A stretch of 64,000 nt of DNA from Sipunculus nudus (taxonomy: Eukaryota; Annelida; Sipuncula; Golfingiida; Sipunculidae). The notes below the pieces were generated by a model, which had not been told where the DNA came from, searched no databases, and worked only from the letters and a program-made list of their open reading frames with translations. Of the stretch, positions 38,701-54,000 are shown piece by piece. Both the position numbers and the translations under genes were made by a program. The first letter of the stretch is position 1, and each line of letters opens with the position of its first letter. The stretch covers positions 56,315,159-56,379,158 of the forward strand of contig CM049313.1 in assembly GCA_026874595.1 (NCBI GenBank), read 5' to 3'.

Positions 38701-41700
38701 TCTGGCACACTGTGCAAATTCCTGTCTATAATTAAACTTTCGTCTTACATTACTGTGTCATGACAAACTGACGTCAAAGAGCTGTCATGACAGTGTCATC
38801 AAGTGCATATCCAAGGAAAGAAAGAATGATTATTTACTCTCCTTGCGGTAACAAACCCTTTGGTAAACATACGGTACAAAAGGAACGCTAGATCACTGAC
38901 AGCCTGTCCCCAGGCGTGGGCTTTCCAAAATACCAACATCACTTCCTGAACAACCTAACATGCCAAATTACAAGCTAGTCTCTCAAACAATACACATCTT
39001 AGAATATTATGAGTCAGTCCGGGAGGAGATGACATACAGACACCAGATGTAATTACACGACTCGGATGTAACATCAGGAAATCACACAAATGAGACATTA
39101 TACTCTCTAAATAAGAAGATGGTGTATAATTAATTCATTTATAAGGAAAAAGTTATCCATTCGCCCACGCACAATGCATCCTTTCTGCTCCTTCCATTTA
39201 TGTTTTTTTTTGTTATAATATTATGACTACATAACAGAAGGGAGAAATGGCCCACAGTGTGAGTTGCTTTTGCTGGACCATGGCAGGTAAATGTAGGATT
39301 AAGCCATCATAAAACATTGCCAGCATTACTGAACAGAGATATCTTTGTTCACTAGAATCCTTTTGTTTGAAGAATGTAATTACAAATATGACAAATTATA
39401 TACATCTTTATATCTTAGGTGAAGGAATATATACAATTTATATCAGACAACTGCCATAAGCATTCAAAAAAGTTACCATAAAAATATCTTATCACATCTT
39501 TTTAATAAAAATAAATAATGAAAAATTAACAATATATGATAAGCATTTTCATGCAAAACACACACTTTGATATTGACTGTGTAGAGCAAGTCTCTTTCCT
39601 TCAGACTGAACTTTAAAAAATGAAAAAGGATTCCTACTAATATTGATAGTAGCAAGTGCATCACCATGACAAGCTCTTAATTATGACTGAAATGAATAAT
39701 ATAGTTATTGAACAGAAACTATAAAGGAAGGTACTGACATAAAGTCTTACTCCTACTATGAAAGATCTTTCTTAAAAGTATTTCAGTTTTCTTGTGTGAT
39801 CAGTTTTTTTAATATTTTATAGGAACATACACATGCCGAATATGGTGAAGGTATGGTAGAGGTATCTGTTCTAAAAATATCTGCCATTGATCAACTTACT
39901 GCAACCTACAGAAAATATGTACACTACAGGCATGAGTCTACTGCTATAATAACAACTATGGTGCACATTCCGGATGTATAAATTACTAAAAAGAGTACAA
40001 AGATCTGGTTTTAATTAACTGACAAAGTAAGATAAACATTTAGAATTTAACACTTGCCAAAGAAATGCATGCCTGAGTTTATATGATGTATAAAGAAGGG
40101 CTTATTGTGGGCTGACACTGGCATGACTGGGTATAAATACATGTATAGGGTTTCAAAATTCTCAAAGGATATATTTATTTCAGATTTAATGTCTTACCCC
40201 CAGCTCTCAGACGTAGGGCCTAAAACAGGATGTACAATTATACAAATTTGCCTAACTACAAACCAATCATCATTAATGTCAATTCCCTAAATATTCAACA
40301 TACTTTCTCATAACTGATAAAATAATTCAAAATTATTTCAACACTTAAGCAGTCACAATCATAAAACCACTTAATCATTTGATCTTGTGTTGAAAATAAT
40401 TTCCACTAGGATTATACATTCATTATTTTAAATGAATCATAAACAAAATCTTTCCTTAAAAATAACAATACTGTCTACAGAAATAAATCACACAAAATAA
40501 GTATAGTCTCACATCATTGTTTTACATGTGTGAAGTAATCTCTTTCAATGAACTGACCAAAAATTATCATCAGTCAGTTAATTGTTCTTCCTAAACAATA
40601 TAGTTGGCTTTAATTTGGTAGCCTAATTATAAGCACTGAACATGGTGGCCCTAAATGACAAGGTGGTATTATAAAAAAGACTTGTCCTACTGTCACTAAT
40701 TATAAGGTACTACCTTCAAATATATTAATTTAATTGATATATAAGAATTCATCAAACTGAGGGTAATCATTCATTTCCTGCAAACCATACATTCCATACA
40801 TATTTCTTTTTATATTTTCATTATGATGAAATAAAGCTTAATGCATAACCTGCTATTATGGCAGAGCTGATATACTGTTTGTTATCTCAACTATGAAATT
40901 AATAGATACATGCATTATCCCTGTGTTCTTAAAAAAAAGGTCCATTACCAAACTATTTTGGCCTGAATAAGAAATTTATTAGTGTGTTTATTGTCAGATA
41001 AAAACTGTGTGCAAACAAAAAAGGGCACATATAGTATTCTGTTATACTGCTTGGTATTTCTCTTGTAAAAGTAGGAATTCTAGCTTACCATGAATGAACC
41101 CAGCTATACATGATCCACTCAAAGTAATCCACTATAAATACACTGTGCTACAAGTTATGCTTTTAAGTGGCCTTTCAAGAGTCCTATTTGAAAACATCTT
41201 ATTTGTTGCCCCCCTGTGTTGGTAAATCCCATAGTTCCCTTTGAAACATCATAGGTTTTTTTTACCTAGGCCAGGTGTGATGAATGTTGGCTGTCTTGGG
41301 TGAAATTCACACCATTTGTGTTTAAGAAATAGCCAAATGTAATTTATTCTTCACATCCTGTTATTAAGGAAACTTGATCATACCACTCTGCTTTATACAT
41401 GTAACCTACATCTCATTATTTAACATGGTAATGTTTTAATCATAATCACTTACCCATCTAACTTTAAAACTGAGACAAATTATTACAAAAAAAAAAAACA
41501 AAAATAAATTGTAATTACAAACAACTGACCTTCAGTGGGTAACCTTGCTAAGATCACAAGCTTGGCTAGTCCTCGAGGAGTTGTAGACAATAAATGTTGA
41601 ACTTTGACTTCGGGAAGACCACTGAGTTGCTGGCCATTCACAGACAGCAAGATATCACCAGATCTGAAACAAAAGTAACTGGATTAATAACATAATAATA

Positions 41701-41935
41701 TAAATTTTCTACAATCAGGATACAAGAACAACATCTTTGCTGTTCACATGAGGAAGTCTTCATCATCTCTCATGTCCAAGTTACATGATCAAGTAACTTT
41801 CAAAATTATGCAGAAACCCCCAATGCATGGAAACTAAACAGGATGCTGATAAAATGCATGTAAAAATTTGTTATACTAAATTGAAAGTTTCAGCATCCTG
41901 AAAACTCACCTTCAAGCATTTAATTAATAATAAAA

Positions 41936-42005
<70 letters not shown>

Positions 42006-45000
42006 AATGCAAATTTATGTGAACCTGTTGGAGGAAGTTGCCCTTCACTGAGTGCCCTCTAATTAATTCTTTGTCTGTGATCAAGGAATTTTGCCATGGT
42101 CTGATGTGGGTGATATATTTTAACTATGTGAGAGACAGGGATGCCTTTGAGGTACTTGGTACACACTAAGTCTGTCATCAGTCAGCTGTCTCTGCATAGA
42201 AACCACACTAAATAATGACACATGAAAGCTTACTATTATATCATCCAGTTTATGATCTGATTTATAATGACACTGAGGCTTCGCTTTATTTTGACTGATG
42301 GGGCTATAATTATTTTTTAGGATCATCACATTATGTGTGACGAGCTTATGGTTTTAGAGGATACCAGGTGCCTGGATTATTGTTTAGTAACTATGCAAGT
42401 AGATATCAAATGCTATATTACAACATTTATAATGAACTAAAAAACCTAAGTGTATTCTTAGTTATCATGAGATTTATATTTATGTTTTATGAAGCATTAA
42501 ATATATCCTCACTCTGTTATCATTACCATTTTGCTTTTACCTGATATTTGCATATATTAGTACATTGCTCTTCAATTAAACTACAATAAATGTGCATCAT
42601 AATGCTATGAAAAAGACTGTAGCAAAAAATGCTACATGGGATAACTAATGGAATGTAATAACTACATAACAATCATAATCCCAGAGTTAATGTAAATATA
42701 GCTAATTATGTATGGACATTTAATTTTCTCTTTTGTCCATAAATCACAGCTACCAAAATTATTCATACATCAAGATACACTGAAAGAAGCTTTGAGATTT
42801 CATCAGATAAAAACACTTTTAGAATTTTTCTATCAAATTGTGGATATCGTATCTTTCCTGTTGTCAGATTACCAAGCACCCCTCTACATGCAGGGAGCAA
42901 TGTCACTAAATATGAAATCTACTGAATTCTGAAGATTCAAAATTTGATTAAACAATTAACAAAAATACACATATTTCCAGTATCTTGATTTCTTGCTGTT
43001 TGAGATTTTTTATGTATTTCTATCATATAATCTATCATATCACATAAATCAATCTTCTGAACTTTTTTTTACTGATAACATTAAAATAAAAAGAAATTTT
43101 AATATTAAACATACTACATGATAATTCTGACCAGTCAGACTAAATTATCGAGATCACATCATAATCCTACCATGTGACATCTTTTGACCAATCAGACAAA
43201 ATAGTACAATGACCATGTGACATTTCTTGACCAATTGCATTTAAACCTGTGGCAAGTTGACTATACTTTGAGGCTGCAATTTGTAATAAGAACAAACACT
43301 CTATGCTTCGAAATTTAAACTGAGCAGATCAGTTAATCAAGTCACTCAGGGAACCTTTATTAACATATTATATCTCAGGATACAACTTCTTTATTCAGGC
43401 ATCAGTTACAAGCTCATTCTCACATATTCTTGTAAATAATCAAGTAATTGGTTGTGCACTGGTATAACATTTAAATATAAGTTAATGAGAAATGTTTTAT
43501 TCAATGATTAAGGTAACTTTTTTAATTAGACTTACACTGTATCTTTAACTGCACTTGTAATTAATTTATAAAGATAATCAAGTTCAAAGTGAGTCAAAAT
43601 GCTAGTTGTCACATGTTTAGATTGGGCATGTTCTATATCAAACATATGACTCTTACACAAACAGACACTTCAAGACTAATCAATCAAGCTTCACAGTCAC
43701 TCAATGTCAACTGATGTAAACACAATGTCATCCAAGGTAATTGATTCAGTATTCAAGTAGACAATCTGCACTTGTACCTGATGAAATTGTTAGTTATAAT
43801 ATTATGCAAATTACAAATGACACATATAATACAGTAAATTTTAAATTTAAGGAACCTAACATATGTGTCCAATGTAACATGCACCTGGCCCTGACCCTCA
43901 TCTCAAAACCACTCAATCAAATTTGTGTCCTTTGTGAAAGATAAATTTTCACATAAAGGTTGTTTGATTTGAGTTTTTTTACTTTTAAACAGCAGGTATT
44001 TAGAGCTTTGAATAAACCCATGGTCTACATTCTGCAAACATTAAAACTGATCACAATGGATGATAAAATGTGAGGAATGTCAGGTACGCTTGTTACCTTC
44101 CGACCCTGATCCAGGCCATTGACATGTTCTAGGCATGAGATTCCTCCTGTCAATCTCAAGTACCTAAAAGCCTTCCACATTCAGTCTGATATCACTAATC
44201 CTTCCTCAAAATAACTGGCCATGTTACCAAGGTTGCAGACATTATTTTCTATCCCATAATTCTTTGTCTGAAGAAAAAGAAGGGAACCAGCTGTTACTTG
44301 GTCATCTGAATACCCTGTTGACATAGTTATGGTATATATCCTATCATGCATCTGATTTTAATCATTCACAACAGAAAAAATAATAACTTATTATGTTTGT
44401 TTTTTACCTAGGTCATAAAGACTTGAAAAAATAGGTCCTGCACAACCTAAAACAATGAGTATTAATCTCAAGGGTTGAAAAGTTAGTTTGTGCCAGTAAT
44501 GTACTTTTGATTTCTTAAGAATGAGATTCTATAATAACTAAAATAATAAAGTACTTGAGTGGCCTCATGCCAACTGATTTATTTATCAAATGCAATTTTT
44601 TGTCACCGCAAGTACCCCTTACTTCTCTGCAAGATCTATGATTCTAAAAATCAACTGCTGATCATGCAATTTATGTTTTTGTGATGTTTCCATTGTAAGG
44701 CTTGTTTGAAGATAAGCCACTGAAAATTCACAGGATTACTGCCAAAGCAAATATATCTCAACTTTTATCTTAAATTGTAAAATTTGGTGAAATTCATTCA
44801 TTTATTTGTGTTGCGGTCTAATTTTGTTCTGGCAATGATTTGTTAAATTATGTATTTCTTAAATATGTAAAAGTTTAAATCAGTCTCTTGGACTTTAACA
44901 TACTAATTGGTTGTCATCCCAGATGGATGGGTCCCTGTTGGACGAGGTATGCAGATATTTTTCTACCCCAGCTGGACAGTTTTCAACCTGACAGGTCCCA

Positions 45001-48000
45001 GTAATTAGGTCTCAGTCAGAAGCTTTTTGATGATTTATTGATTACAGAGATGATGATAATTCAAAAATAAGAATTTTTAAAAACATGAAACAATAATGAT
45101 TCAACGTTCAGAAATTTTTGCTCAATGAAAAGAAAGTATGATAAGTGAAGTAGGAAGGTAAATATCACCCATGTTAAAGCTGCCTTCATTGTCATCTTAA
45201 TATTACCGCATAATCTAGGTCTACTCTATATCAGCCATGCATTTATCAAGGAGTCACTAAATTATTTTAATTGTCCCCACCTGTACCACTCTTCTTTGTA
45301 ATATATTTTGACAAAACCACTCTGTAGTATATCCTGTTAATTAAGGTTGTATATCTCAGTGGAATTTGCTCCACATCTGATACTTATGCAATGGATGGCT
45401 GTCACATGCCCCTATATAAATGATGATTTATGACATGATAATGCAAGGGCAGACCAACAATTAACAGGGAGGGGTTAGTTTCCCTTTAATTGTGTTTTGA
45501 CCTATTAATTGGTTCAGTTTCCAGGACAGGCCAAAATGAGGAAACACAATACAAGTTTTGGTTTTACAGTGAGTGTAACCTGATATTTATTGGCCAAAAT
45601 ATCCACTGATTCTCAGACCAAATTTCTTTTTGACCGCAAGTACCTTTGAGTTAATCTTTGACTAATGTTTCCAGGGCAATGCATGTACCAGAATAATTAC
45701 AGGACATGATTCAGCTATTTGATTTATAATAACAAAATACTTAATCCACTCTGTGAAACCAAAATCTACAAAAATACACCGAGTAGTGATCTGGATTTAT
45801 CACTCATATCTAATATCTATTAATTGATATTAACTCTCATATGAAAAAATGACTAATACTTTTTACTGCTGGACAAAGTGAACATTTGTTGAATTAATGA
45901 CAAACTTAACAGCTCTCGTAAGGGCTGACAGTCTGTAATGGAATATCATAGTTTCTCCCTATACATCTGGATAAATTACCATACACTCCTTTAAACATCA
46001 TTTCTATCCAAGTAGCTGGAATATATGTGTTCATTTTGAGCAATAAAATGTCTACACAAATCTGGTTCCTCCACTGACCCATATATAAACTATTAAACAG
46101 TTAATCCTCAGACACGGGTAACTCAAATTTTATAAATAACATTAAAGTCAAATTATTAAAAACATATTCAGAAATCAATCTGCTTCAAATTTATGTAATA
46201 AAAATTATTTATGGCCAGTACTGGTTTGGTTATTATCACAATGACTGTGAGTCTATGCAAAAAAAATAATAAAACTGAATGACACTCAAGTTACTTCTGA
46301 TACAAAAGAAGTACACTTACCTTAGTTAATGAAGTGAAAGATGAAACGATTAAATAATTTAAACTTAGTGTACTAAGAATCCATGTTATATAATTGTGAT
46401 CCCAAACTGAATTGACAGGTTTTCAGCTGATGTAACCCCTCTTGGGTGATATGAAGCAATTCAAATCCCAGTGACAGTTAACTGAGAATGCAGGTGGTCG
46501 TCCCATTAGTTGATATTTACCTTAGTTTAATTCACCGATTTTCACTTGCATGACCTGGGCACAATGACGAACAAACACCCCTGGTGAATTCCAGACTACG
46601 CCAAAGCCCACTTGACGGACATCTCAGTGAATTGAAGATGGCCAAGGATCCACCCTAATCTATTATGTCAGACTGAAATCCCCACGCCCTAATACACCAT
46701 AGGACACAACCGCATACCAAATACTACCATACAGTTACCACAAATCTTCTTCTGGTGTGTATTTGCTAAAGACACTCATGGGAAAGGTTGAACCATTCTT
46801 GGAATGCATTTTGACAATGCCGGGTCTATTAATGGAGCACTGCGCTCTTCTCATAACCAATACAAAAGTCGTGGACTTTGCTTACGTACCTACACCTGGG
46901 TAACCACACATAAATGCCAGGACATGTTAACTTACATATCACGCGATAACTGTAGACCTTCCCTTTAACGTGCTGTGTCAACAGCTAGTGACATTCTCGG
47001 AATAGCTGATACAAAAGAACTATCACTAAAGTATATAACACTGGGAAGGATAAGATATACTGAGATAAGCCATGTATGCTAACTACGCAGCATTATCAAT
47101 AAATCTATACTCTAAGGTCAATCTGTCAAGTAAAGTACCAGTAAAACAATTTGCATATTCACTCAATCAGGGACATCAAGATATGTTTATATACACTAAG
47201 TAGTGATTAAAATATTTAAACACTTTCATACATAATTCAGAGTTAAAATTCTCAGAGAGTGAATGATTCACATGGTAGATTGACATAAAGACCTTTCATA
47301 AGTGGGTTGGTGTACATGAGGAGAATAAATATGAGGTGTCCCTAGAACTTTGTTTAAAACATATATATCAAGTTTTTACATGCATTTAATTAAGGTGGAG
47401 GTCTCCCTACACACAAGTGTGTAAACCACCAGTATCAACACCTGTGGCTTCCCAAGGTGCGATATGCAACTTGGCATGTTTCACTATTTTTTACAACTGT
47501 GTCTTTACACTTGTTACTATAAAAACTCCAAATGTCACTGATAAGATACCGAAGTCACTGACTTGACAAGCATTTTATCATTTATTGCACATAACAGCTA
47601 ACATACTGTTGCATATGATTATGAACTGTCGGATCATTAAATGCACAAAAAATATTGACTGTAATTTATTATTAAACTAAAAGCACTGACCTTTTGCTTA
47701 TTTTCTTTTTGCTTATTATATTCACTGAATTAGCACGGCTTATTGTAACCTGGATCAAGGATCATTCTTCTCCCCTATAACACCTCCCCCCTCTTTCTCT
47801 CTATCTCTCTCTCTGCCTTCTTTACTGTACAGATATGAACTGTAGATCCCTAACAGGTTCATGAATAAAGCAAACCCTTCTTTAGGAGCAGAGATAGTTA
47901 CAAGTGTATTTTACTCTTTAACCTGGGGCAAAAGTGTCCTAAACAGATCACAAAAAAAGTTCATGTAGCATTAAACAAGCCTTATTCAATGTGAATGTAT

Positions 48001-51000
48001 AATGTATCTCAGCAGGAGACATCTCATATAAATAATACTTACCTTTATTGGTAATCAACAGACCATAATAAATCACCAAATATCAGGTGGGGTATACATA
48101 TTTGTATATATTTACTACCTTCTGAGTTGAATGAATTATTTTGGTACAATGGTTCATGTTGGACTTTTAACTAAAGGGATATTTGTGTTTCTGTGTCTCC
48201 TCTTAACCACTTTTCATTTTGGGTTTAACATTCCATTCATGATTGCTTGATTTGTGTCTTACCAATACACACACAAACACACACACACACATACACTCCT
48301 TGCAAAGGCAATAAGTTGGCAATGGCCTGAGCTATATGTTAAGAGCTCAGTTTGCCTCCTGCAGACAATTGTTATTTATGAACAGATCAGAGATATAACC
48401 ATCCAATTTAATATTTTATTATCTTCAAGTTCAGATAAATCTATGAATCCTTATTACAATGTGCTTATGGGGCCTTTCCTCTGTAAATATAAAAAAGACC
48501 TAATAACATGAGCCTCTCTAAAGGCTTGTAATGTTTACAATGAATTTTCATACTGCTACAAATTAAATTTCAACAACATGCAAATAAAATTCATGAAGTT
48601 TTGACTGAGTTAATATAAGACTATCAAATACACCATTCTGAAGCACTACATGATATTGTTAAAGTATCTGATACAGTTCACTCACTTTAACAAGCAGTTC
48701 TTGAACACTTGGTCTTTGGCAGTGTAATTAATATGTTATTGACCACCATAACAAGCCTTCTGATGAGATGTTTTATAGATTCACATTCATCAACATCACA
48801 TGGTCTTTGTTAACAGATTAGTAATAAAGGTGTATTATGAATATATTATATAATCAAATGTAAAGAGGTAATATAATCAAATATTATATTTTATTTATAT
48901 GATCACTTAAACCCATATATTCATCAACAGGTAAACTGACTGTATTTGTTGAGAATCACACTGATGCTCATGCATACTTCCAAGGTAAATGACCAGAATA
49001 AACCAGGCATGTCCTTACAGCACTGGTAATAATGTTTCCATTATCTGTGTGGACCTGTATGTTTGTAATACCCTAGAGTGAAGTGTATTTTGAAGCATAA
49101 GACAAGCTCATATATAACACTTGAGCATGTGATGAAGGAGAAATTGTCCCTAAAATAACAGATCAGACTATATTCAAGCATTTGACAATGTGAAGTGTGT
49201 TATTCCGGTGTTTCTCCATAGAATGTTTGCACTATGGGAGTACCATCTGTTGCCCAACATGGTCATACCCTAAACCTAATATTGACCACTGCATAATCAA
49301 TCATTCCCCACTCACTGTCTGGTACCAATGGTGAAGTCAATACCCACGGTTCAACCTGTGTACTGTCTGTTGGATATAACCCTGAAAACAAAGCAACACT
49401 TCACATCATGATTACCATGGTCTCTATGGTTACACCCAATGTAATCATGGTACCCGGTAACTGTAACTTTTATCATAATGTCTGAGCATCAATTTTCTTC
49501 TCTGAGGGGAAAAAGCAGTTGATTCTGATTTCTAATTCTAATGCATCCCCCATGGAGGAAGGAATGCAAATGGAAAATTTCAGGAATGTACAGACAGACT
49601 AGGTATAAATAATGTCCATTTCTGTACTGCAAGGCAAAAGATACTTGAATTTTATTTTAAGAATCCACATAAAGTCTGAACTCAAAACAGAAGAAAACAC
49701 TTGTTAATGCTACAAGGTAAAGCTGGGTCTTTGCCACAGAATTAGAGTATTATTAAATGTACAGGGTTTTATATAATATTTTCACTATCAGATAGCAGCA
49801 TACAATATTTGCATTTACTACCAGAACATGAAACAATAGATTCTGTTTCAGTATCTGAGACATTATCATTCCACAAATAACTTGACCTTTAGATCCTCAT
49901 AGATGGCCACTGTTAAGTTAAAATTTCTGTCTCATTTTAAGCCTTCTGGACTTCCAAGTTTCTACATTCAAGCCTTTGAATTATCTATGGGAGTCATATG
50001 ACCAATAGTTTAGACAGCTGAACATGTCTTTCTCAAACAGTTCACAGTTCTAGCAATGACTGAATACAGGACCCTCAGCTCAAGTCAGCTGTATTTACCA
50101 CCAGGAAATATGTCCTATCCCTGCTTTTCAGAAATTATATTATTATTTTTTATTCTTAAAAAAATGGATGAAGATTAAATAAAGTCTATGACAGTGACAG
50201 CTGATTTGGTGTTTAATGCCAAGATAAGATAAAATACGATATAAGATAAGATAGGCCTTTATTCATTAAGCAAGGCATGAAATTCAAAGCAAATATTTAA
50301 TGCACCTTACATAATAAACTGGAAGTAGAAGAGGCACCTGACTATGCATAAACGTTAAAGTATGAACTGGTAAACTTACCTTGTATGTGTAAATTCATTT
50401 TCAATAAGAAAATCCTCCAAAACTGTAAACTGATCTAAATTCTATTCAATAAAATAATAACAAAAATTTCTAGAATCTAATGACTAATAAAGGTTCATAA
50501 TATTTTAAGAAATGATAGATCTAGCTTAATAAGTCATGGAAAACAACAACACATAACTTATCTGTTGATTATACATATGACCTGATCAAACTGGTATTAC
50601 ACAAAATGATTGTTTAAATTTCTTTATTCCTATATAGATGAATAAAGGTTAAAAATTTGAAAGAAGAATGGTTCTGCCTGTCAAGTCAAGAAAAGCAACT
50701 TCATTATGACAGTAATGCCTGAATTGAATAATTTAATTAAATTAATTATAGTTAGGGGAAAAAAATAGTTAAATACTTGGACTCACCTTTCAGATGGACT
50801 GATGACAATAGAAATAAACAATCAGCCTTTTCAAAAGTATATATCAGAAACAACAGGTAGCAACCATACCCCTTATCATAAGTTGTTACAGGTGTGTACA
50901 CTGTCAGGTTGGTGTGAAATGCCCATTAAGAATAGAAATCACTCATCATGTCAGTCTCAAGTTGATAAGGCCTCAGCCGCACATCCCTGATAGAGAGGTT

Positions 51001-54000
51001 TGAGTCACGTTATGTGTACAATGCAAAGTGACAGGAAAACACTGTCCTGGGCTTAACAAATTCAAATCCTTTATAATCCTCTGGGGGTAATATTGATCAA
51101 CCGTGGAGGTAAGGTATGGGCAGCATTCCAATGGACATCGACCCCTAGCTCAAACACAACATGAAGCGTATGCGTAAAGCATGTCTAGCCTGTGGGTATT
51201 CACAGCTACAACTGATGTCTATCTCCTCTACAGGTAATTGCTTCACAGACTTACTGTAGGGCCAATCTCCTAAGAACAAGCACGCACACATGACAAAGCC
51301 AAATTCATTACAAGTGACAGAAATATAAGGACATTCCATGGGCCGTAAATTACCGTGGTTGGTGACTGAGCAAGTGGTGTTTGCAACAAAGCATGGCTCA
51401 AACAAATTAAACTATCGAGTCAAGTGTCTCACATGGACCACAGTGAACAAAGGCAGGAATTTACAGTGTAGTGACTAAACCTTGGATGCTTAGAACGAAT
51501 TATATACCAAGACACTACAATACCAACAGTCATTATTGTTAAGACTTAGAAGGAACCCCTCTTTTAATCTACTGAAGTGCCAACTGACCTGAGTATAAGG
51601 TCATCACTGGCCATTTAAGTATTTATAGCTCACTTGTATAGATTCTTTGGTCAGTCATGATGACCTCTTGTTCAGGTCAGCTAGCCTTGTCCCTATCATT
51701 AAGATCCCCCTTGACCTGAGGACATTTTTAATATTGTTGGTTCTCTCTATTTGAAATATTTCAATATTTATAATTTAAATGTTTACAGTTGAAAGAAACA
51801 CACCATTATTGAATGGAGCAATCTGTTCCAACTAAGATTTATGCTTTTGTGATGAAATTTATTATAATTACTTTTCATTTTTATTACTTTTATATCAAAC
51901 TGACCTATGTAGATTTATCATTAAGTAAATAATACTTACCACTCACCTGTGATTGTTTTCCCCATTAAAGGCAGGCATCAATGTAATATTATTGTGTTCC
52001 ACTGTTTGGTTTAATTTGAAAAAAAATTAATCTTTGACTGTTATTTCATTTATGAAATTTGTGCTTAGTTTATTGACTTAATAATAAACAATTGGTACAT
52101 ATTCACATATACTGTGGCTAGCTTCATATTCACAGGGTTAAAGTTTCGGGATTTTCAACAAGTTTTTCAGTGTTCCGCGAGGGTTCCATTTTTTAGACCT
52201 CACAATACTAAAGACCTATGCACAGAGTATAACCATTATTATGTGAATTAATTACATCAAATATTATATTATGTGCACAAAATCTTATTAACAAATAAAA
52301 AATGTACCTTAATGGCTGACAATTCTCAAAGGTTTTATTTTTGTGATAATTCCCCTTTTGCGAATTTGAAACCTTAGTGAATAAAAAGGCAATCACAATT
52401 TATTGTTTTGCCTACATTCCTCCATGTATCTACAAAAGCTATTTATGTTGCATTTTATTGGATTGGTACACATTTATCTATATATGATTACCTACTGTCA
52501 TCTACCCATACAGTGTTACTTCCTAAGTTATGTATGATGGCAGCATTCAAAATATATATCCTTCATCTCGGAGGAACCAAACCTGCCATCAAACATTGGT
52601 TACCAACCACAATAAAGTCCGCCAGACATAAACATAGACAGATGTCCAAGTGTCAAATTTGGTTTATGCAAATCCAATTTCACAAAAACAGCCATGCTGA
52701 GTTTTCGATAAAGCACACACAGGCCAACTAAATGTTTCCTTACTCATGAGATTAAACACCAAGACAAAAGTCAACAAGTTCTGTGTATAAACCCCTCACA
52801 TTCCTTCACGTAGAGTCTACATTTACATAATGCCTGGCCTGTGTCTTATGGTTTCTTGTATGTTCTAACTTTGAAGTTCTGATCAAATTTCATTCCTCAG
52901 TTGGTTCTTGTTAGTGTCTGCAAATTTGTTATTTGTACAAATTCCTGAACTACCTGGCTGGTCAACAAGCTTGATAAAAAAACACTATTTGTATACATTC
53001 CTGGTCCTACTACTTGATTAAAAAGGTCTCTGTAAGGTACATGAGATCATATTGGTACCAAAAATTTAGAATAAGTATTATCACCCTAGCTATTCAGGAA
53101 TTGAGTAATTACCTCTGCCAAATAGGTAATGTTTTTGATGACACTGGTTTGTTTGTCTGTATGTTTCTGTCTGTTAGCAACACTACCAATACTCAAAAAG
53201 TAATTAACAGATTTTGATAAAATTTTTGGGATAGCTTGGCAATGATACAAGGAATAAATTACTAAATATGGTAGGTGATATGAATCACCATATGGATCCA
53301 GGAATTTCTTTAAGGACAAATGCTGCAATTCTGATTATCCAGTATGGGAGTAATGAGCTGCCTCTTAGGAGCTCTCTGAATGCTTTTCCAGTTTAATAAT
53401 TTCTGGCTACTTTTATTCTGAAACAAATGTTTGTTATAATTTTGTAATACCTGGCAGAATAAGGAGCACTATTCCATACCTCGACCAAGGCCTACAATTA
53501 AGGCCTAGACAAGAGGACATCCTACTTTCATTGAGATGAGGGGTATAGTCACACAAGCATGCTATACAAGCCTCTTCTCTGGGTCTATGGGTCAAATCAC
53601 CACAATACTCTTGAAAGATAAATTCACATCATGGGATTGTCCTTAGAGCAGTTTCATATCTTATTTCAAAGCCTTCATCAAACCCTGACACATTCATTCC
53701 TCTCAAGAATTTCAAAAGCATTCATTAGCCACCATCTCTTGTACTTACAAAAACAGGAATGTCAGTTAAAAGTCTGATGTCAGAAGTTAAATTTAGAGTG
53801 TAAAACAGCATGGGTACAGTTGTGCTAAAATGCTCAATGTGCAATATCAATTAAGCAATCTAAGTTTTCCATACCTTACTACTGAATCAATTTGACAATG
53901 CAGGTAACCAAAGAGTTCCATAACTTTATATTATTTAAATGATGGGTACATTTGCTAATAAAGTGATGAAAGAGTTTTATGAAGACTGTGAAGAAACTAG

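Noticed and set aside
50221-50254. GATA-factor enhancer from clustered AGATAAG words
   Set aside because: Short simple repeat in AT-rich intron; no supporting context, so only noted within the intron entry.
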